From Enterobacter bugandensis (GTDB lineage Bacteria > Pseudomonadota > Gammaproteobacteria > Enterobacterales > Enterobacteriaceae), in assembly GCF_900324475.1 (NCBI RefSeq), contig NZ_LT992502.1, forward strand, positions 3,720,001-3,784,000: a stretch of 64,000 nucleotides of DNA. Reading direction: 5' to 3'. A program made the translations under genes and the position numbers. This document shows, in pieces, positions 1-10,897 of the stretch (position 1 is the first letter of the stretch; every line of letters begins with the position of its first letter). The notes under the pieces were generated by a model. The model made no database searches, had not been told where the DNA came from, and was given only the letters and a program-made list of their open reading frames with translations.

Positions 1-393
1 TTCCACGCTCAGAAAACGCGGGTAGATAATTACCGCATCGCAGCGCATATCCAGCAGATACTGGATCGCCTCGCGCTCTTCTTCGGCGCTGTGCTTGCCG
101 TCGGCGAGGATCAGCTGCCGCCCTTTTTCTTCCGTCATCCGCGCGGCGTTAAACAGCAGCTCGCTAAAGTAGACGCCGTGATACAGGGTGTTGGTCACTA
201 CCAGCCCAAGCGTCTGGGTGCGTTTGGTCGCCAGGTTTCGCGCCAGCAAGTTCGGGCGATAGCCGCTCTCTTCAATGGCCTGAAAAACCCGGTCTTTGGT
301 CTCCTGGCTAACGTAGCCGTTGCCCGACAACACCCGGGAGACCGTCGCTTTCGATACGCCTGCCCGCTTCGCCACTTCCAGCATCGTGGTCAT
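1..393 (-). CDS. ascG: AscG, LacI-family repressor of the asc operon (partial)
   Basis: This is the N-terminal 131 codons of a LacI/GalR repressor; the gene runs off the left edge. The start MTTMLEVAKRAGVSKATVSRVL is a LacI helix-turn-helix followed by the hinge region (LARNLATKRTQTLGLVV) and the first part of the periplasmic-binding-like sensor domain. The sequence closely matches E. coli AscG, which represses ascFB. The ATG at 391-393 was chosen because it follows a GGAAGAA ribosome site and gives the AscG N-terminus. It is divergent from ascF, with a candidate operator between them. The inducer-binding half is outside the window. Confidence 0.93.
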   Translation of the reverse strand, partial: MTTMLEVAKRAGVSKATVSRVLSGNGYVSQETKDRVFQAIEESGYRPNLLARNLATKRTQTLGLVVTNTLYHGVYFSELLFNAARMTEEKGRQLILADGKHSAEEEREAIQYLLDMRCDAVIIYPRFLSVE

Positions 394-558
394 ATTGTTC
401 TTCCATCCGAAACTCATGCGGGCAGTGTACTGCACCGCGAAAAAATTGTCGCAGCGACGACGTCACGCTTTCTACACCCCACTGCGATCTTCATCACGAA
501 AAGAAAAAATGTCCAAAAAGCGGTCTTGTTTCAACAAAAGAAACTCATGATGATTATG

Positions 559-572
559 TGGAACCGGTTTCC
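559..572. promoter_or_regulatory. Candidate AscG operator
   Basis: TGGAACCGGTTTCC carries the perfect palindrome AACCGGTT and differs at two of fourteen positions from TGAAACCGGTTTCA, the sequence I recall as the AscG consensus. It lies 35 bases upstream of the ascF start, in the ascG-ascF gap (394-606), where a divergent repressor would act on both genes. Binding is inferred. Confidence 0.6.
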
Positions 573-606
573 TACATTTCACACAACGATAACAGGAACA
601 GATCCG

Positions 607-2058
607 ATGGCCAAAAACTACGCTGCGCTGGCAAACGACGTTATCAGCGCGCTGGGCGGCAAAGAGAACATCGTCGCCGTCACCCACTGCATGACGCGCC
701 TGCGTTTCGTTCTGAAAGACGAAAATCTTACCGACGTTGCGCGCCTGAAAAGCATCAGCGGCGTGCTTGGCGTGGTGCGTAACGACAACCAGTGCCAGGT
801 GATTATTGGCAACACGGTTTCACAAGCGTACCGCGAAGTAGTGAGCCTGCTGCCCGTTGACCTGCAGCCCGTGGTACCGGAAGGCCCGCAGAAGCTGACG
901 TTACGCCGCATTGGTGCCGGGATCCTCGACGCGCTGATCGGCACCATGTCGCCGCTGATCCCGGCGATCATCGGCGGTTCGATGGTCAAGCTGCTGGCGA
1001 TGATCCTCGAAATGACTGGCGTGCTGGAAAAAGGCGCGCCGACGCTCACCATTTTGACCGTCATAGGCGACGGGGCGTTCTTCTTCCTGCCGCTGATGGT
1101 GGCGGCCTCGGCGGCGGTGAAGTTTAAAACCAATATGTCGCTGGCGATTGCCATCGCGGGCGTGCTGGTGCACCCGAGCTTTATCGAACTGATGGCGAAA
1201 GCCGCGCAGGGCGAGCACGTTGAGTTCGCCTTTATTCCGGTGACGGCGGTGAAATACACCTATACCGTCATCCCGGCGCTGGTCATGACCTGGTGCCTGT
1301 CGTATATCGAACGCTGGGTGGATCGCATCACCCCGGCGGTGACCAAAAACTTCCTCAAGCCGATGCTGATCGTGCTGATTGCCGCCCCGCTCGCCATCGT
1401 CCTGATTGGCCCGCTGGGGATCTGGATCGGTAGCGCCATCTCCGCGCTGGTTTACACCATTCACGGCTACCTGGGCTGGCTCTCCGTCGCCATCATGGGC
1501 GCACTGTGGCCGCTGCTGGTGATGACCGGGATGCACCGCGTGTTTACGCCGACCATCATTCAGACCATTGCCGAAACGGGCAAAGAAGGAATGGTGATGC
1601 CGTCAGAAATCGGCGCCAACCTGTCGCTCGGCGGCTCGTCGCTGGCGGTGGCATGGAAAACGAAAAACCCGGAACTGCGCCAGACGGCGCTGGCCGCGGC
1701 GGCCTCCGCCATCATGGCGGGGATCTCTGAACCGGCCCTGTACGGCGTAGCGGTACGCCTGAAGCGTCCGCTGATTGCGAGCCTGATCAGCGGCTTTATC
1801 TGCGGCGCGGTGGCGGGTATGGCAGGCCTTGCCAGCCACTCGATGGCGGCGCCGGGGCTGTTTACCAGCGTGCAGTTCTTCGACCCGGCCAACCCGATGA
1901 CCATCGTCTGGGTGTTTGGCGTAATGGGGCTGGCCGTGGTGCTGTCATTTGTTCTGACCCTGCTGTTAGGGTTTGAGGATATTCCGGTCGAAGACGAGGC
2001 TGAAAAAGCGCGCGCCCTGCAGACCGCACCGGTACAGAACAACGCAGCAAAAGCATAA
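607..2058 (+). CDS. ascF: AscF, PTS EIIBC permease for cellobiose/arbutin/salicin
   Basis: Inner-membrane phosphotransferase permease that imports and phosphorylates aryl-beta-glucosides. The N-terminal EIIB domain has the phosphocysteine motif THCMTRLRF (Cys28), and the C-terminal EIIC domain has many membrane segments and the GISEPALYG signature. There is no EIIA domain, so it needs a separate EIIA such as EIIA-Glc. At 483 aa it matches E. coli AscF (about 485). The ATG at 607 gives the AscF start MAKNYAALAND; longer in-frame openings run back through the ascG gap and are not supported. ascB follows after 18 bases, so the two form an operon. Confidence 0.95.
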   Translation: MAKNYAALANDVISALGGKENIVAVTHCMTRLRFVLKDENLTDVARLKSISGVLGVVRNDNQCQVIIGNTVSQAYREVVSLLPVDLQPVVPEGPQKLTLRRIGAGILDALIGTMSPLIPAIIGGSMVKLLAMILEMTGVLEKGAPTLTILTVIGDGAFFFLPLMVAASAAVKFKTNMSLAIAIAGVLVHPSFIELMAKAAQGEHVEFAFIPVTAVKYTYTVIPALVMTWCLSYIERWVDRITPAVTKNFLKPMLIVLIAAPLAIVLIGPLGIWIGSAISALVYTIHGYLGWLSVAIMGALWPLLVMTGMHRVFTPTIIQTIAETGKEGMVMPSEIGANLSLGGSSLAVAWKTKNPELRQTALAAAASAIMAGISEPALYGVAVRLKRPLIASLISGFICGAVAGMAGLASHSMAAPGLFTSVQFFDPANPMTIVWVFGVMGLAVVLSFVLTLLLGFEDIPVEDEAEKARALQTAPVQNNAAKA

Positions 2059-3501
<1,443 letters not shown>

Positions 3502-3506
3502 CCTGT

Positions 3507-3576
3507 TGCCCGGTGGCGCTGCGCTTACCAGGCCTACGGTTTTGTAGGCCGGGTAAGGCGTAGCCGCCACCCGGCA
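3507..3576. repeat. Paired REP elements (BIME) between ascB and hycI
   Basis: Two inverted copies of the enterobacterial REP palindrome are present. One is at about 3507-3537 (TGCCCGGTGGCGCTGCGC...) and the other at 3544-3576 (GTAGGCCGGGTAAGGCGTAG...). They sit between two convergent genes, where REPs commonly stabilise mRNA 3' ends or bind gyrase. No other terminator was seen here. Confidence 0.85.
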
Positions 3577-3580
3577 CTGC

Positions 3581-4036
3581 TCAGAGCGGAGAAAACCCTC
3601 CATCCCCAACCCACTCCGCCAGCCGCGAATACACCTCTTCCACCGCCGCCTTCACCGGCGGCGTCATCGGGTAATAAAACCCGACAATGTCCGGCTGGAT
3701 ACCCAAAAACAGCACCTCGCCCACCTCGTCTTTAATCTGATCGACCAGGTAGTTCAGCGGCATATTGTGGGTAGTCATCATAAACATCTCGGCGATGTCG
3801 TCCGGGTCAATCAGGCGGATCTCGCCCGGGTTCAGCCCCATATCGGTGGCATCGACAATCAACAGCCTTTCCGGACGCAGCTCGCGAATGGCGACCACAT
3901 CGTTTTCCGGCGCGCTGCCGCCGTCAATCACCACCCAATCGCCCTGCGGGTTCGCGGCGCACATCTCCGCCAGCAGCGGGCCCGCGCCGTCGTCGCCCAT
4001 CATGCTGTTGCCGACACACAATAAAACGTCAGTCAC
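3581..4036 (-). CDS. hycI: HycI, hydrogenase-3 maturation endopeptidase
   Basis: Nickel-dependent protease that removes the C-terminal extension of HycE once nickel is inserted. The start [19 protein letters not shown] and the later DATDMGLNPGEI and THNMPLN motifs are those of the HupD/HycI family, whose Asp, Asp and His residues contact nickel. It has 151 residues against 156 in E. coli. It is the last gene of the leftward hyc operon and overlaps the end of hycH by 8 bases, which suggests translational coupling. Confidence 0.95.
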   Translation of the reverse strand: MTDVLLCVGNSMMGDDGAGPLLAEMCAANPQGDWVVIDGGSAPENDVVAIRELRPERLLIVDATDMGLNPGEIRLIDPDDIAEMFMMTTHNMPLNYLVDQIKDEVGEVLFLGIQPDIVGFYYPMTPPVKAAVEEVYSRLAEWVGDGGFSPL

Positions 4037-4439
4037 GTAATCTCCTCACCATCAGGTAGATGGCGCTCTCCTGATGAATATCGTGCAGCATGCCGAGCAG
4101 CGTTTTGCTCCACGCCTGCTGCGCCGGGGTTTGCCTGCCGAGCGCCGCGTCAAAGGCGTTAGCGAGCATCGCAATATGGTTGGCATCGATGACGATCTCG
4201 CCATACTTCGGCACGCCCTCCATCTTGCGCCGCGCGGTGCTGCCCTCCTCCAGCGTGGCGATCCACGCCAGGTATTCCGTCCACGGGCAGGTTAGCGCCG
4301 CCTCCAGACAGTCGATCACCCCGAGGTGGTGCCCAATCGCCAGGCTGTAATAGACCACCTGCTGCGCCGCATCCGGCGTGGCATCGTTCTCATCAATAAA
4401 CTTACGGCTCAGCTGGCTGAACACCACCGTTTCACTCAT
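4029..4439 (-). CDS. hycH: HycH, formate hydrogenlyase maturation protein
   Basis: Small cytoplasmic protein (136 aa) needed for hydrogenase-3 assembly in E. coli; its molecular role is still poorly defined. The family match rests on whole-sequence similarity (start [19 protein letters not shown]) and on position. No metal motif is evident. The start codon overlaps the hycG stop in an ATGA arrangement, and the end overlaps hycI. Confidence 0.93.
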   Translation of the reverse strand: MSETVVFSQLSRKFIDENDATPDAAQQVVYYSLAIGHHLGVIDCLEAALTCPWTEYLAWIATLEEGSTARRKMEGVPKYGEIVIDANHIAMLANAFDAALGRQTPAQQAWSKTLLGMLHDIHQESAIYLMVRRLRD

Positions 4440-5203
4440 CGGATACGCGCCTCATCCACAATGCTGTTCAGGTTTGCCACGATCTCATTGAGACGCGGAT
4501 CGTTTTCTGCCTCCAGCCAGCGCGCCACCTGATGGTCGCCCTGGCTCAGCAGGCGCAGGTAATCGTCGGCAATCTGACGCCCGTAGCGATAGCCCGCCAG
4601 CCTGCGCGCCGTGCGGTCCACCTTCACGCGCAGCGGCTGCACCATGTCCGGATGCAGAATGGCTGCGGGCTGGTTGTCGATCTCGCCAGGTGCGCGGGCG
4701 TGGATCTTCTGCTCCAGCAGGCCGAGCGCCATCGCAAAGCCGTACAGCGTGGCGGCGGGCGTCGGCGGGCAGCCCGGAATATAGACATCCACCGGCACGA
4801 TTTTGTCGGTGCCGCCCCAGACGCAGTAAAGATCGTGGAAGATGCCGCCGCTGTTGCCGCAGGCGCCGTAGGAGATGCAGATTTTCGGATCCGGCGCGGA
4901 CTGCCAGGCGCGCAGCGCGGGCGATCGCATGGCGCGGGTCACCGCCCCGGTAAACAGCAGAATGTCCGCATGACGCGGGGACGGTACCACTTTGATGCCG
5001 AAGCGCTCGGCGTCAAATAGCGGCGACAGGGTGGCGAAGATCTCGATCTCACAGCCGTTGCAGCCGCCGCAGTCCACGCGGTAGACGTAGGCCGAGCGTT
5101 TGATTTTTTTCAGTAGCGACGCCTTCATGCTGGCGATGGACTCCTCCACCGTCAGCGGCACCGGAATGCCGTTATCGTCGCGCGGGCCGAGTAAGTTTTC
5201 CAT
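4436..5203 (-). CDS. hycG: HycG, hydrogenase-3 small subunit
   Basis: Iron-sulfur electron-transfer subunit of hydrogenase-3, related to NuoB of complex I. The motif [12 protein letters not shown] supplies cysteines 45, 48 and 51, and later [10 protein letters not shown] and IPGCPPTP supply the remaining cluster ligands. It has 255 residues and no twin-arginine signal, as expected for the cytoplasm-facing formate hydrogenlyase. It shares one base with the end of hycF and overlaps hycH at ATGA. Confidence 0.95.
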   Translation of the reverse strand: MENLLGPRDDNGIPVPLTVEESIASMKASLLKKIKRSAYVYRVDCGGCNGCEIEIFATLSPLFDAERFGIKVVPSPRHADILLFTGAVTRAMRSPALRAWQSAPDPKICISYGACGNSGGIFHDLYCVWGGTDKIVPVDVYIPGCPPTPAATLYGFAMALGLLEQKIHARAPGEIDNQPAAILHPDMVQPLRVKVDRTARRLAGYRYGRQIADDYLRLLSQGDHQVARWLEAENDPRLNEIVANLNSIVDEARIR

Positions 5204-5745
5204 CAGCTGGCCTCTCTCATATGGCGGGTAATATCAATGCGGTCGGACGGCAGCAGGCACTTCTGACGTTTGCACTCCGGGCAGGTTTCGAAGCTTTCGC
5301 GGTGATGCTCCGCGCGGGCGTCGCCGTTGTGCTGCAGCAGCGCGATGGCGTAGTCGATCTCTTTTTGCACGGCGAACGGACGCTTGCAGACGCGGCAATT
5401 GCACAGCGCGAAGCGCGACTGCTGGAGAAAATCCTCTTTTTTCCACACCGCCAGCTCGTACTCCTGAGAAAGTCGAATGGCGACCGTCGGGCAGACCTCC
5501 TCGCAGCGGCCGCAGAAGATGCAGCGCCCGAGGTTAAACTGCCAGGCCAGCTCGCCGGTTTTGAGGTCCGTTTCCACCGTTAAGGCGTTCGACGGGCAGG
5601 CGTTGACGCAGGCCGCGCAGCCGATGCACTGCTGCGGGTTGTGCTCCGGCTTGCCGCGAAAGTTTTTATCCACCGGGATCGGCTCCAGCGGATAGCTGCT
5701 GGTCTGCGCGCCGGTTTTGATTACTTTTTTGATAAAGGTAAACAT
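5203..5745 (-). CDS. hycF: HycF, formate hydrogenlyase ferredoxin-like subunit
   Basis: Polyferredoxin of formate hydrogenlyase, related to NuoI. Two classical [4Fe-4S] motifs are visible, [12 protein letters not shown] and [12 protein letters not shown]. They are followed by further cysteine pairs (CNCRVC and CPECKRQKC) that may bind a metal. The length of 180 aa matches E. coli HycF. It lies 9 bases after hycE and abuts hycG. Confidence 0.95.
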   Translation of the reverse strand: MFTFIKKVIKTGAQTSSYPLEPIPVDKNFRGKPEHNPQQCIGCAACVNACPSNALTVETDLKTGELAWQFNLGRCIFCGRCEEVCPTVAIRLSQEYELAVWKKEDFLQQSRFALCNCRVCKRPFAVQKEIDYAIALLQHNGDARAEHHRESFETCPECKRQKCLLPSDRIDITRHMREAS

Positions 5746-5754
5746 GGCGTGTCC

Positions 5755-7464
5755 TTATTTCAGCGGCGAGTTCTTGCGCTCGATGCTGTAGCGCTCAAGC
5801 TCTTTGTACGGCACTACCTGGCTTTTCTTCTTGCGCACGTCCACCACCGTCATGCGGTCGGTGCAGGAGTAGCACGGATCGAGGCTGCCGATGATCAGCG
5901 GCGCGTCAGAGACCGTATTACCGCGCAGCATATAGCGCAGGGTAGGCCAGTTGGCGTAGGTCGCCGCGCGACAGCGCCAGCGGTAGAGCTTCTGATTGTC
6001 GCCGGTCATGCTCCAGTGGATATCATCCCCTCGCGGCGCTTCGGCAAAGCCGAGGGCAAAGCGGTTTGGAATGTAGGTGAAGCCCTCCACCATCAGCGGA
6101 CCGCCCGGCAGGTTGTCCAGGCCGAAGTCAATCATGTTCAGGGCGGTGTAGACCTCGTTGATACGCACCTTGAGGCGAGATATAACGTCGCAGCCCTGTT
6201 CGCTGTGCACGGTCATCGGCAGCAGGCCGTAGCCGACGAACGGGTGATCGGCGCGGGTGTCGCGGGCGTGGCCGCTGGCGCGCACCATCGGGCCGACATT
6301 GCTGAAGTCGCGGGCAATTTCCGGATCGAGGCGACCAATCCCGACGGTGCGCTGCTCGATGTTTGGCGTGCTGAGCAGCATGTCCACCAGCTCCTGCACG
6401 TCCCGGCGCATCTGCTGCGCCAGCTGACGGGTCTTGATCATGTCGTCTTTCAGCAGGTCGCGGCGGATCCCGCCGATCAGGTTCAGGCCGTAGGTTTTAC
6501 GCGCCCCGGTGAGAATTTCCGCCATCTTCATCGACGCTTCGCGCACGCGGAAAAACTGCATAAACCCGGAGTCAAAGCCGACGAAGTGGCAGGCAAGGCC
6601 GAGGTTCAGCAGGTGCGAGTGCAGGCGCTCCACCTCCAGCAGAATGGCGCGGATCATCTGCGCGCGCTCCGGCACCACGATCCCCATACCGTTCTCCACC
6701 GAGGTGGTGTAGGCGGTGCTGTGGGCGAAGCCGCAGATGCCGCACACGCGGTCTGAGAGGAACGTGACCTCGTTGTAGCCCATGCGGGTTTCCGCCAGCT
6801 TCTCCATGCCGCGGTGGACGTAGAACAGGCGGTAGTCGGCGTCGATGATATTTTCGCCGTCGACGAACAGGCGGAAGTGGCCCGGTTCGTCGGAGGTGAC
6901 GTGCAGCGGGCCGATCGGCACCACGTTGTTCTTCTTGCTGCCCAGCTCATTGATGAACTCGTAGGTTTCGCTGTCGGTGGTCGGGGCCGGACGCTGGCGG
7001 TAATCCATGCTGTCCTTGCGCAGCGGATAGAGTTCATCCGGCCAGTCGTCCGGCAGCACCAGACGACGCTCGTCCGGCAGGCCGACCGGCACCAGGCCGT
7101 ACATGTCGCGCACCTCGCGCTCACCCCAGACGGCGGCAGGAACGCGCGGCGTCACGGACGGGTATTCCGGCTTAGTCGGGTCGACTTCGACGCGCACGGT
7201 GAGCCAGCACTTTTCGCCCTGCTCCATCGACATCACGTAGTACACCGCGTAGTTACCGCACAGCTGGCGCTCGTCGTTGCCGAACAGCACCGACAGCCAG
7301 CCGCCCTGCTGGTAATAGAGAAACTCCACCACTTCCGGCAGGTAGTTCACCTTCACGGTAATGGTGATCTGATCTTTGGTTTGCCAGGACTCCTCCAGCA
7401 CCACGCCGGGGAAAGCCTGATGCAACGCGGCGAGATACTGCTGACCTTTCTTTTCTTCAGACAT
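5755..7464 (-). CDS. hycE: HycE, hydrogenase-3 large subunit precursor
   Basis: Catalytic [NiFe] subunit that makes H2 from electrons supplied by formate dehydrogenase-H. The N-terminal part resembles NuoC and the rest NuoD. The nickel ligands are in RVCGICGFAHS and DPCYSCTDRM. The 32 residues after CTDR, starting MTVVDVRKKK, are the peptide that HycI removes. The ATG at 7462-7464 gives MSEEKKGQQYL and exactly 569 aa, as in E. coli; an in-frame ATG two codons earlier is less likely. Confidence 0.96.
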   Translation of the reverse strand: MSEEKKGQQYLAALHQAFPGVVLEESWQTKDQITITVKVNYLPEVVEFLYYQQGGWLSVLFGNDERQLCGNYAVYYVMSMEQGEKCWLTVRVEVDPTKPEYPSVTPRVPAAVWGEREVRDMYGLVPVGLPDERRLVLPDDWPDELYPLRKDSMDYRQRPAPTTDSETYEFINELGSKKNNVVPIGPLHVTSDEPGHFRLFVDGENIIDADYRLFYVHRGMEKLAETRMGYNEVTFLSDRVCGICGFAHSTAYTTSVENGMGIVVPERAQMIRAILLEVERLHSHLLNLGLACHFVGFDSGFMQFFRVREASMKMAEILTGARKTYGLNLIGGIRRDLLKDDMIKTRQLAQQMRRDVQELVDMLLSTPNIEQRTVGIGRLDPEIARDFSNVGPMVRASGHARDTRADHPFVGYGLLPMTVHSEQGCDVISRLKVRINEVYTALNMIDFGLDNLPGGPLMVEGFTYIPNRFALGFAEAPRGDDIHWSMTGDNQKLYRWRCRAATYANWPTLRYMLRGNTVSDAPLIIGSLDPCYSCTDRMTVVDVRKKKSQVVPYKELERYSIERKNSPLK

Positions 7465-7479
7465 AAACACTCTCTTTAA

Positions 7480-8403
7480 TCACGCCACCAGCAAGGAGAC
7501 GAACGCTAAAAATGCAAAACCAAAACCGGCCCAGGTGATGCGCGAGGTTGCCGCAAAACGCAGGCGTGCCATGCTGTTTTCAAACAGGGCGATGACCAGC
7601 ACGCCGACCAGCAGCTTGAGGGCGGCCACCACCACGGCCAGCAGCAGGCCGCCTGCAGAGAAGTGCGTCATCTGCCCCCACGGGAAGAAAACGCCAACAA
7701 ACATCTGCAACACCACCAATTGCTTAAGGCTGATGCCCCACTTCAGCACCGCGAAGCCGTAGCCGCTGTACTCGGTAAGCGGCCCTTCCTGCAGCTCCTG
7801 CTCCGCTTCCGCGAGATCGAACGGCAGCTTGCCCATCTCAATAAACGTGGCGAACGCGCAGGCGCAGAGTGCCAGCACGAGCGGGATGGAGCGGGCCACC
7901 GGCCAGTGGTAAACGGTGTCGGTGATAAAACTGATGTGGGTCGAACCTGCAACCTGCGCGGCCACCCACAGCCCCAGCAGCAGGATCGGCTCAACCAGCA
8001 CGCCGAGCATCGCCTCGCGGCTGGCGCCGATGCCGGTAAACGGGCTGCCGGTATCTAGCCCGGCAATCGCAAAGAAGAAGCGCGCGATAGCGAAGAGGTA
8101 GATGAGCGTAATCAGATCGCCGAGCACCGGCAACGGCGAGCCTACCGTGACCACCGGCAGCGCGGTGGCGATGGTGAGCATCACGCCGACCATCACGAAC
8201 GGCGTCAGGCGGAACACCCAGCCCGCGGCATCCGGCGCGACGCTCTGGCGAGAGAGCAGTTTGAAGAGATCGCGGTACTCCTGGAGCACGCCAGGCCCGC
8301 GACGGTTGTGCATTCGGGCGCGCGCCACGCGCGTGATGCCCGACAGCAGCGGCGCGGCGGCGAACAGCACCAGCGCCTGAAGAATTGCCAGTAACAGACT
8401 CAT
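7480..8403 (-). CDS. hycD: HycD, formate hydrogenlyase membrane subunit
   Basis: Inner-membrane subunit of 307 aa related to NuoH, with about eight hydrophobic segments. The cytoplasmic loop EMGKLPFDLAEAEQELQEGP is the NuoH-family signature, and RVARARMHNRRGPGVLQEYRD near the N-terminus is also conserved. It links HycC to the soluble HycBEFG arm. One base separates it from hycC and 15 bases from the hycE start. Confidence 0.95.
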   Translation of the reverse strand: MSLLLAILQALVLFAAAPLLSGITRVARARMHNRRGPGVLQEYRDLFKLLSRQSVAPDAAGWVFRLTPFVMVGVMLTIATALPVVTVGSPLPVLGDLITLIYLFAIARFFFAIAGLDTGSPFTGIGASREAMLGVLVEPILLLGLWVAAQVAGSTHISFITDTVYHWPVARSIPLVLALCACAFATFIEMGKLPFDLAEAEQELQEGPLTEYSGYGFAVLKWGISLKQLVVLQMFVGVFFPWGQMTHFSAGGLLLAVVVAALKLLVGVLVIALFENSMARLRFAATSRITWAGFGFAFLAFVSLLVA

Positions 8404-8404
8404 G

Positions 8405-10219
8405 TCAGGCTCCTCGTGAAATCACAATCACCACCAGCACCGCCAGCTCGATCAGCGCCAGTCGGCGGAACAGCACGGGCACGGCAGCACTCTGCCAGCC
8501 CGGCACCCAGCCCTGCGGGTTAAGCCACTGGCGCAGCTTTAGCACGACGGCGAAGTTCTCCTTCACCGGCATGGCAAAACCGTGGGCGGTAATGACCATC
8601 GACGGCTCGTGTTCGTAGCCGCAGGCCCACGCCGCGCCGCGCGAGCGGGAGGCGAGACGGTCGCGTCTGAAGAACAGCATCAGCACGAACGGCAGGAGCG
8701 GCCCGGCGATCAGCAGCAGCGCCATCATCGGCTGGGAGACAACGGTATGCGCCGTCGCCAGCGGCAGCGGAATGGCGTGGCCCAGCAGCGGCAGCAGCCA
8801 CGGCGCGGCAACCCCGCCCGCAATGCAGCACAGCGCCAGCGCGACCACGCTGGTGGCCATCAATACCGGGGCGCAGCAGGCGTTCTCCGCTTCACGGGTG
8901 CGCGGCGCGCCGAGGAAGGTGACGCCGTAGACTTTCGCCATGCACATCACCGCCAGCGCCCCGGTAATCGCCAGGCCCACCGCCAGCAGCGGGCCGAGCA
9001 GCCGCGCGATAAACGCGTCGCTCTGGCCGAGCGCGAAGAAGGACTGATAGATCACCCACTCCCCGGCAAAGCCGTTCAGCGGCGGCAGCGCGGCCATCGC
9101 CATCAGCCCCACCAGCATGGCGAGTGAAATCATCGGCATCTTTTTGCCAATCCCACCGAGCTTTTCGATATCGCGATGGCCGGTGCGGAACCAGACGCTG
9201 CCCGCGCCGAGGAACAGAGTGGTTTTAAACAGGCTATGGTTGACGAGGTGATACAGACCGCCGATAAACCCGGCGGCAATCAGCGCCGGTTGGTTGAGCG
9301 CCAGCCCGGTGACGCCCGCGCCCATGCCGAGCAGGATGATGCCGATGTTTTCCAGGGTGTGATAGGCCAGCAGACGCTGGATGTTGTGCTCCATCAGGGC
9401 GTACAGGCCGCCGACAAAGGCGGTGATCATCCCCGCAATCAGCAGCGCTACCCCCCACCACAGCGGCGGCTGACCGCCCGTCAGGGTAATCGTCAGGATA
9501 CCGAACAGACCGACCTTCATTACCACCGTCGAAAACAGCGCGGCGGCGGGCGCAGAGGCATTCGCGTGCGCCTGCGGGACCCAACCGTGCAGCGGGATAA
9601 TCCCGGCCAGCAGGCCAAAGCCGACTGTGCCCAGCAGCCAGACGTCGTTCCCCAGCGGCTGGCCGTTAAGCGCGGCAAAGTCCAGGGTGCCGAAACGCTG
9701 CCACACCAGCCAGCAGGCCAGCGCCAGCAGCAGCGTGCCGAGGCGTCCGAGCGCAAACCATAGCTTGCTGGAGGCGCTGCAGCCGGTCAGGAACACGCCA
9801 CACAGCGCCATGATCTCCGCCATCACCACCAGCGCGCCGAGGTTGCTGGCGATAACCGTGCAGACCGCGGCGGCCATCAGCAGATTGACCAGCAGGCCGT
9901 TGGCTTTGGTCTGCTGATGGCGGTGCCAGTCGATATTGAACAGGCTGATAAACAGCCCGCACAGGCCAAAGGTCACCAGCCAGATGGCGTTCAGCGGCGT
10001 AATCGCCACGGTATGGCGAATCAGCGGCATGAGTGTTTCCACTGATTGTCCGCCGAGCAGGACGACACCGCCCGCCGCCAGCGTCATCAGGCTGCCGACC
10101 GCCCCGCCGATACCGGCTATCCAGCCGCTCAGGGTTTTATGGAAAGAGAACACCAGCGCCAGCGCGGCGGCAGCGGCAAAGTACGCCACGGCGCTGTTAA
10201 TCATAAATATCGCGTTCAT
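8405..10219 (-). CDS. hycC: HycC, formate hydrogenlyase antiporter-like membrane subunit
   Basis: Large inner-membrane subunit (604 aa; E. coli 608) of the NuoL/M/N and Mrp antiporter family, with roughly fourteen to sixteen hydrophobic segments. Recognisable stretches are GIIPLHGWVPQAHANASAP, LLAYHTLENIGIILLG and ALPPLNGFAGEWVIYQ. It may couple H2 formation to ion movement; this coupling is debated for E. coli. It overlaps the hycB end by 4 bases. Confidence 0.95.
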   Translation of the reverse strand: MNAIFMINSAVAYFAAAAALALVFSFHKTLSGWIAGIGGAVGSLMTLAAGGVVLLGGQSVETLMPLIRHTVAITPLNAIWLVTFGLCGLFISLFNIDWHRHQQTKANGLLVNLLMAAAVCTVIASNLGALVVMAEIMALCGVFLTGCSASSKLWFALGRLGTLLLALACWLVWQRFGTLDFAALNGQPLGNDVWLLGTVGFGLLAGIIPLHGWVPQAHANASAPAAALFSTVVMKVGLFGILTITLTGGQPPLWWGVALLIAGMITAFVGGLYALMEHNIQRLLAYHTLENIGIILLGMGAGVTGLALNQPALIAAGFIGGLYHLVNHSLFKTTLFLGAGSVWFRTGHRDIEKLGGIGKKMPMISLAMLVGLMAMAALPPLNGFAGEWVIYQSFFALGQSDAFIARLLGPLLAVGLAITGALAVMCMAKVYGVTFLGAPRTREAENACCAPVLMATSVVALALCCIAGGVAAPWLLPLLGHAIPLPLATAHTVVSQPMMALLLIAGPLLPFVLMLFFRRDRLASRSRGAAWACGYEHEPSMVITAHGFAMPVKENFAVVLKLRQWLNPQGWVPGWQSAAVPVLFRRLALIELAVLVVIVISRGA

Positions 10220-10824
10220 TTCGCCCCCTCGTTAAGCGCCTGCAGAAGCGAAAGATCGCCGACGTCGGTATTAATGGTCAGCTCGCGCTTGCGCCTGCTG
10301 GTGCGGGCGATATCGCGGATGTTAACCAGGATCAGCGCTTTGGTCGGGCAGGTCCGCACGCAGGCCGGGCCCTGTTCGTCAAAGCTGCACAGGTCGCACT
10401 TCACCGCAATAGCGCGGATGCCGGGCACCCAGTCCAGCAGCGTGCTCACGCGTGCCGGAGCCGGTGGCGCAGGCGGCGCTTTCGGGGTATTGGCGTTCGC
10501 CGGGATATGCAGCGGGCGGCTGCCGGAGAATTCAATGGCACCGAACGGGCAGGCGATGCCGCACAGCTTGCAGCTCACGCACAGGCTTTCGTTCAGCTGG
10601 ACCGCGCCATCGACGCGGGTGATGGCATTGACGGGACAGACGCCCGCGCACGGGGCATCTTCACAGTGGTGGCAGAGCTGCGGGGCAGACTCTTTCTCAT
10701 TACGCATGACGCGCAGGCGCGGCATGGACTGCAGCCCGTGCAGGCGGTGCGTTTCCGAACACGCCGCCTCACAGGTCCGACAGCCAATACAGACCGTCGA
10801 GTCAGCAATTACAAAACGGTTCAC
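10216..10824 (-). CDS. hycB: HycB, formate hydrogenlyase [4Fe-4S] electron-transfer subunit
   Basis: Ferredoxin-like subunit that passes electrons from formate dehydrogenase-H (FdhF) to the hydrogenase. Its 202 residues hold four cysteine clusters: CIGCRTCEAACSE, CHHCEDAPCAGVCP, CVSCKLCGIACP, and a last one made of CDLCSFDEQGPACVRTCP. A proline/alanine-rich stretch (KAPPAPPAPARV) divides the third and fourth. It is the first structural gene after hycA; the 73-base gap contains a possible FhlA-type repeat. Confidence 0.95.
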   Translation of the reverse strand: MNRFVIADSTVCIGCRTCEAACSETHRLHGLQSMPRLRVMRNEKESAPQLCHHCEDAPCAGVCPVNAITRVDGAVQLNESLCVSCKLCGIACPFGAIEFSGSRPLHIPANANTPKAPPAPPAPARVSTLLDWVPGIRAIAVKCDLCSFDEQGPACVRTCPTKALILVNIRDIARTSRRKRELTINTDVGDLSLLQALNEGAK

Positions 10825-10866
10825 CGGGCAATCCTCTGGTGATAGTCATTTTTGACGACGAAAAAC

Positions 10867-10879
10867 TGTCTCATCGACA
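10867..10879. promoter_or_regulatory. TGTC-N5-GACA inverted repeat, possible FhlA site (hycA-hycB gap)
   Basis: TGTCTCATCGACA lies in the hycA-hycB gap. The same TGTC-N3-TCGACA pattern recurs at 11480-11492 in the hycA-hypA gap. FhlA upstream sites in E. coli contain TGTCG and GACA half-sites, and to my recollection FhlA binds both gaps. The assignment is by pattern only. Confidence 0.4.
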
Positions 10880-10897
10880 CTTTTCGACATTCGGTTA

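Noticed and set aside
541..606. A CRP site before ascF
   Set aside because: Only a TCACA half-site (in TTTCACAC) is present at about 577; the other half and the spacing do not fit a CRP palindrome.
5641..6756. A 371-codon rightward open frame
   Set aside because: It is antisense to hycE and the start of hycF, with no motif of its own.
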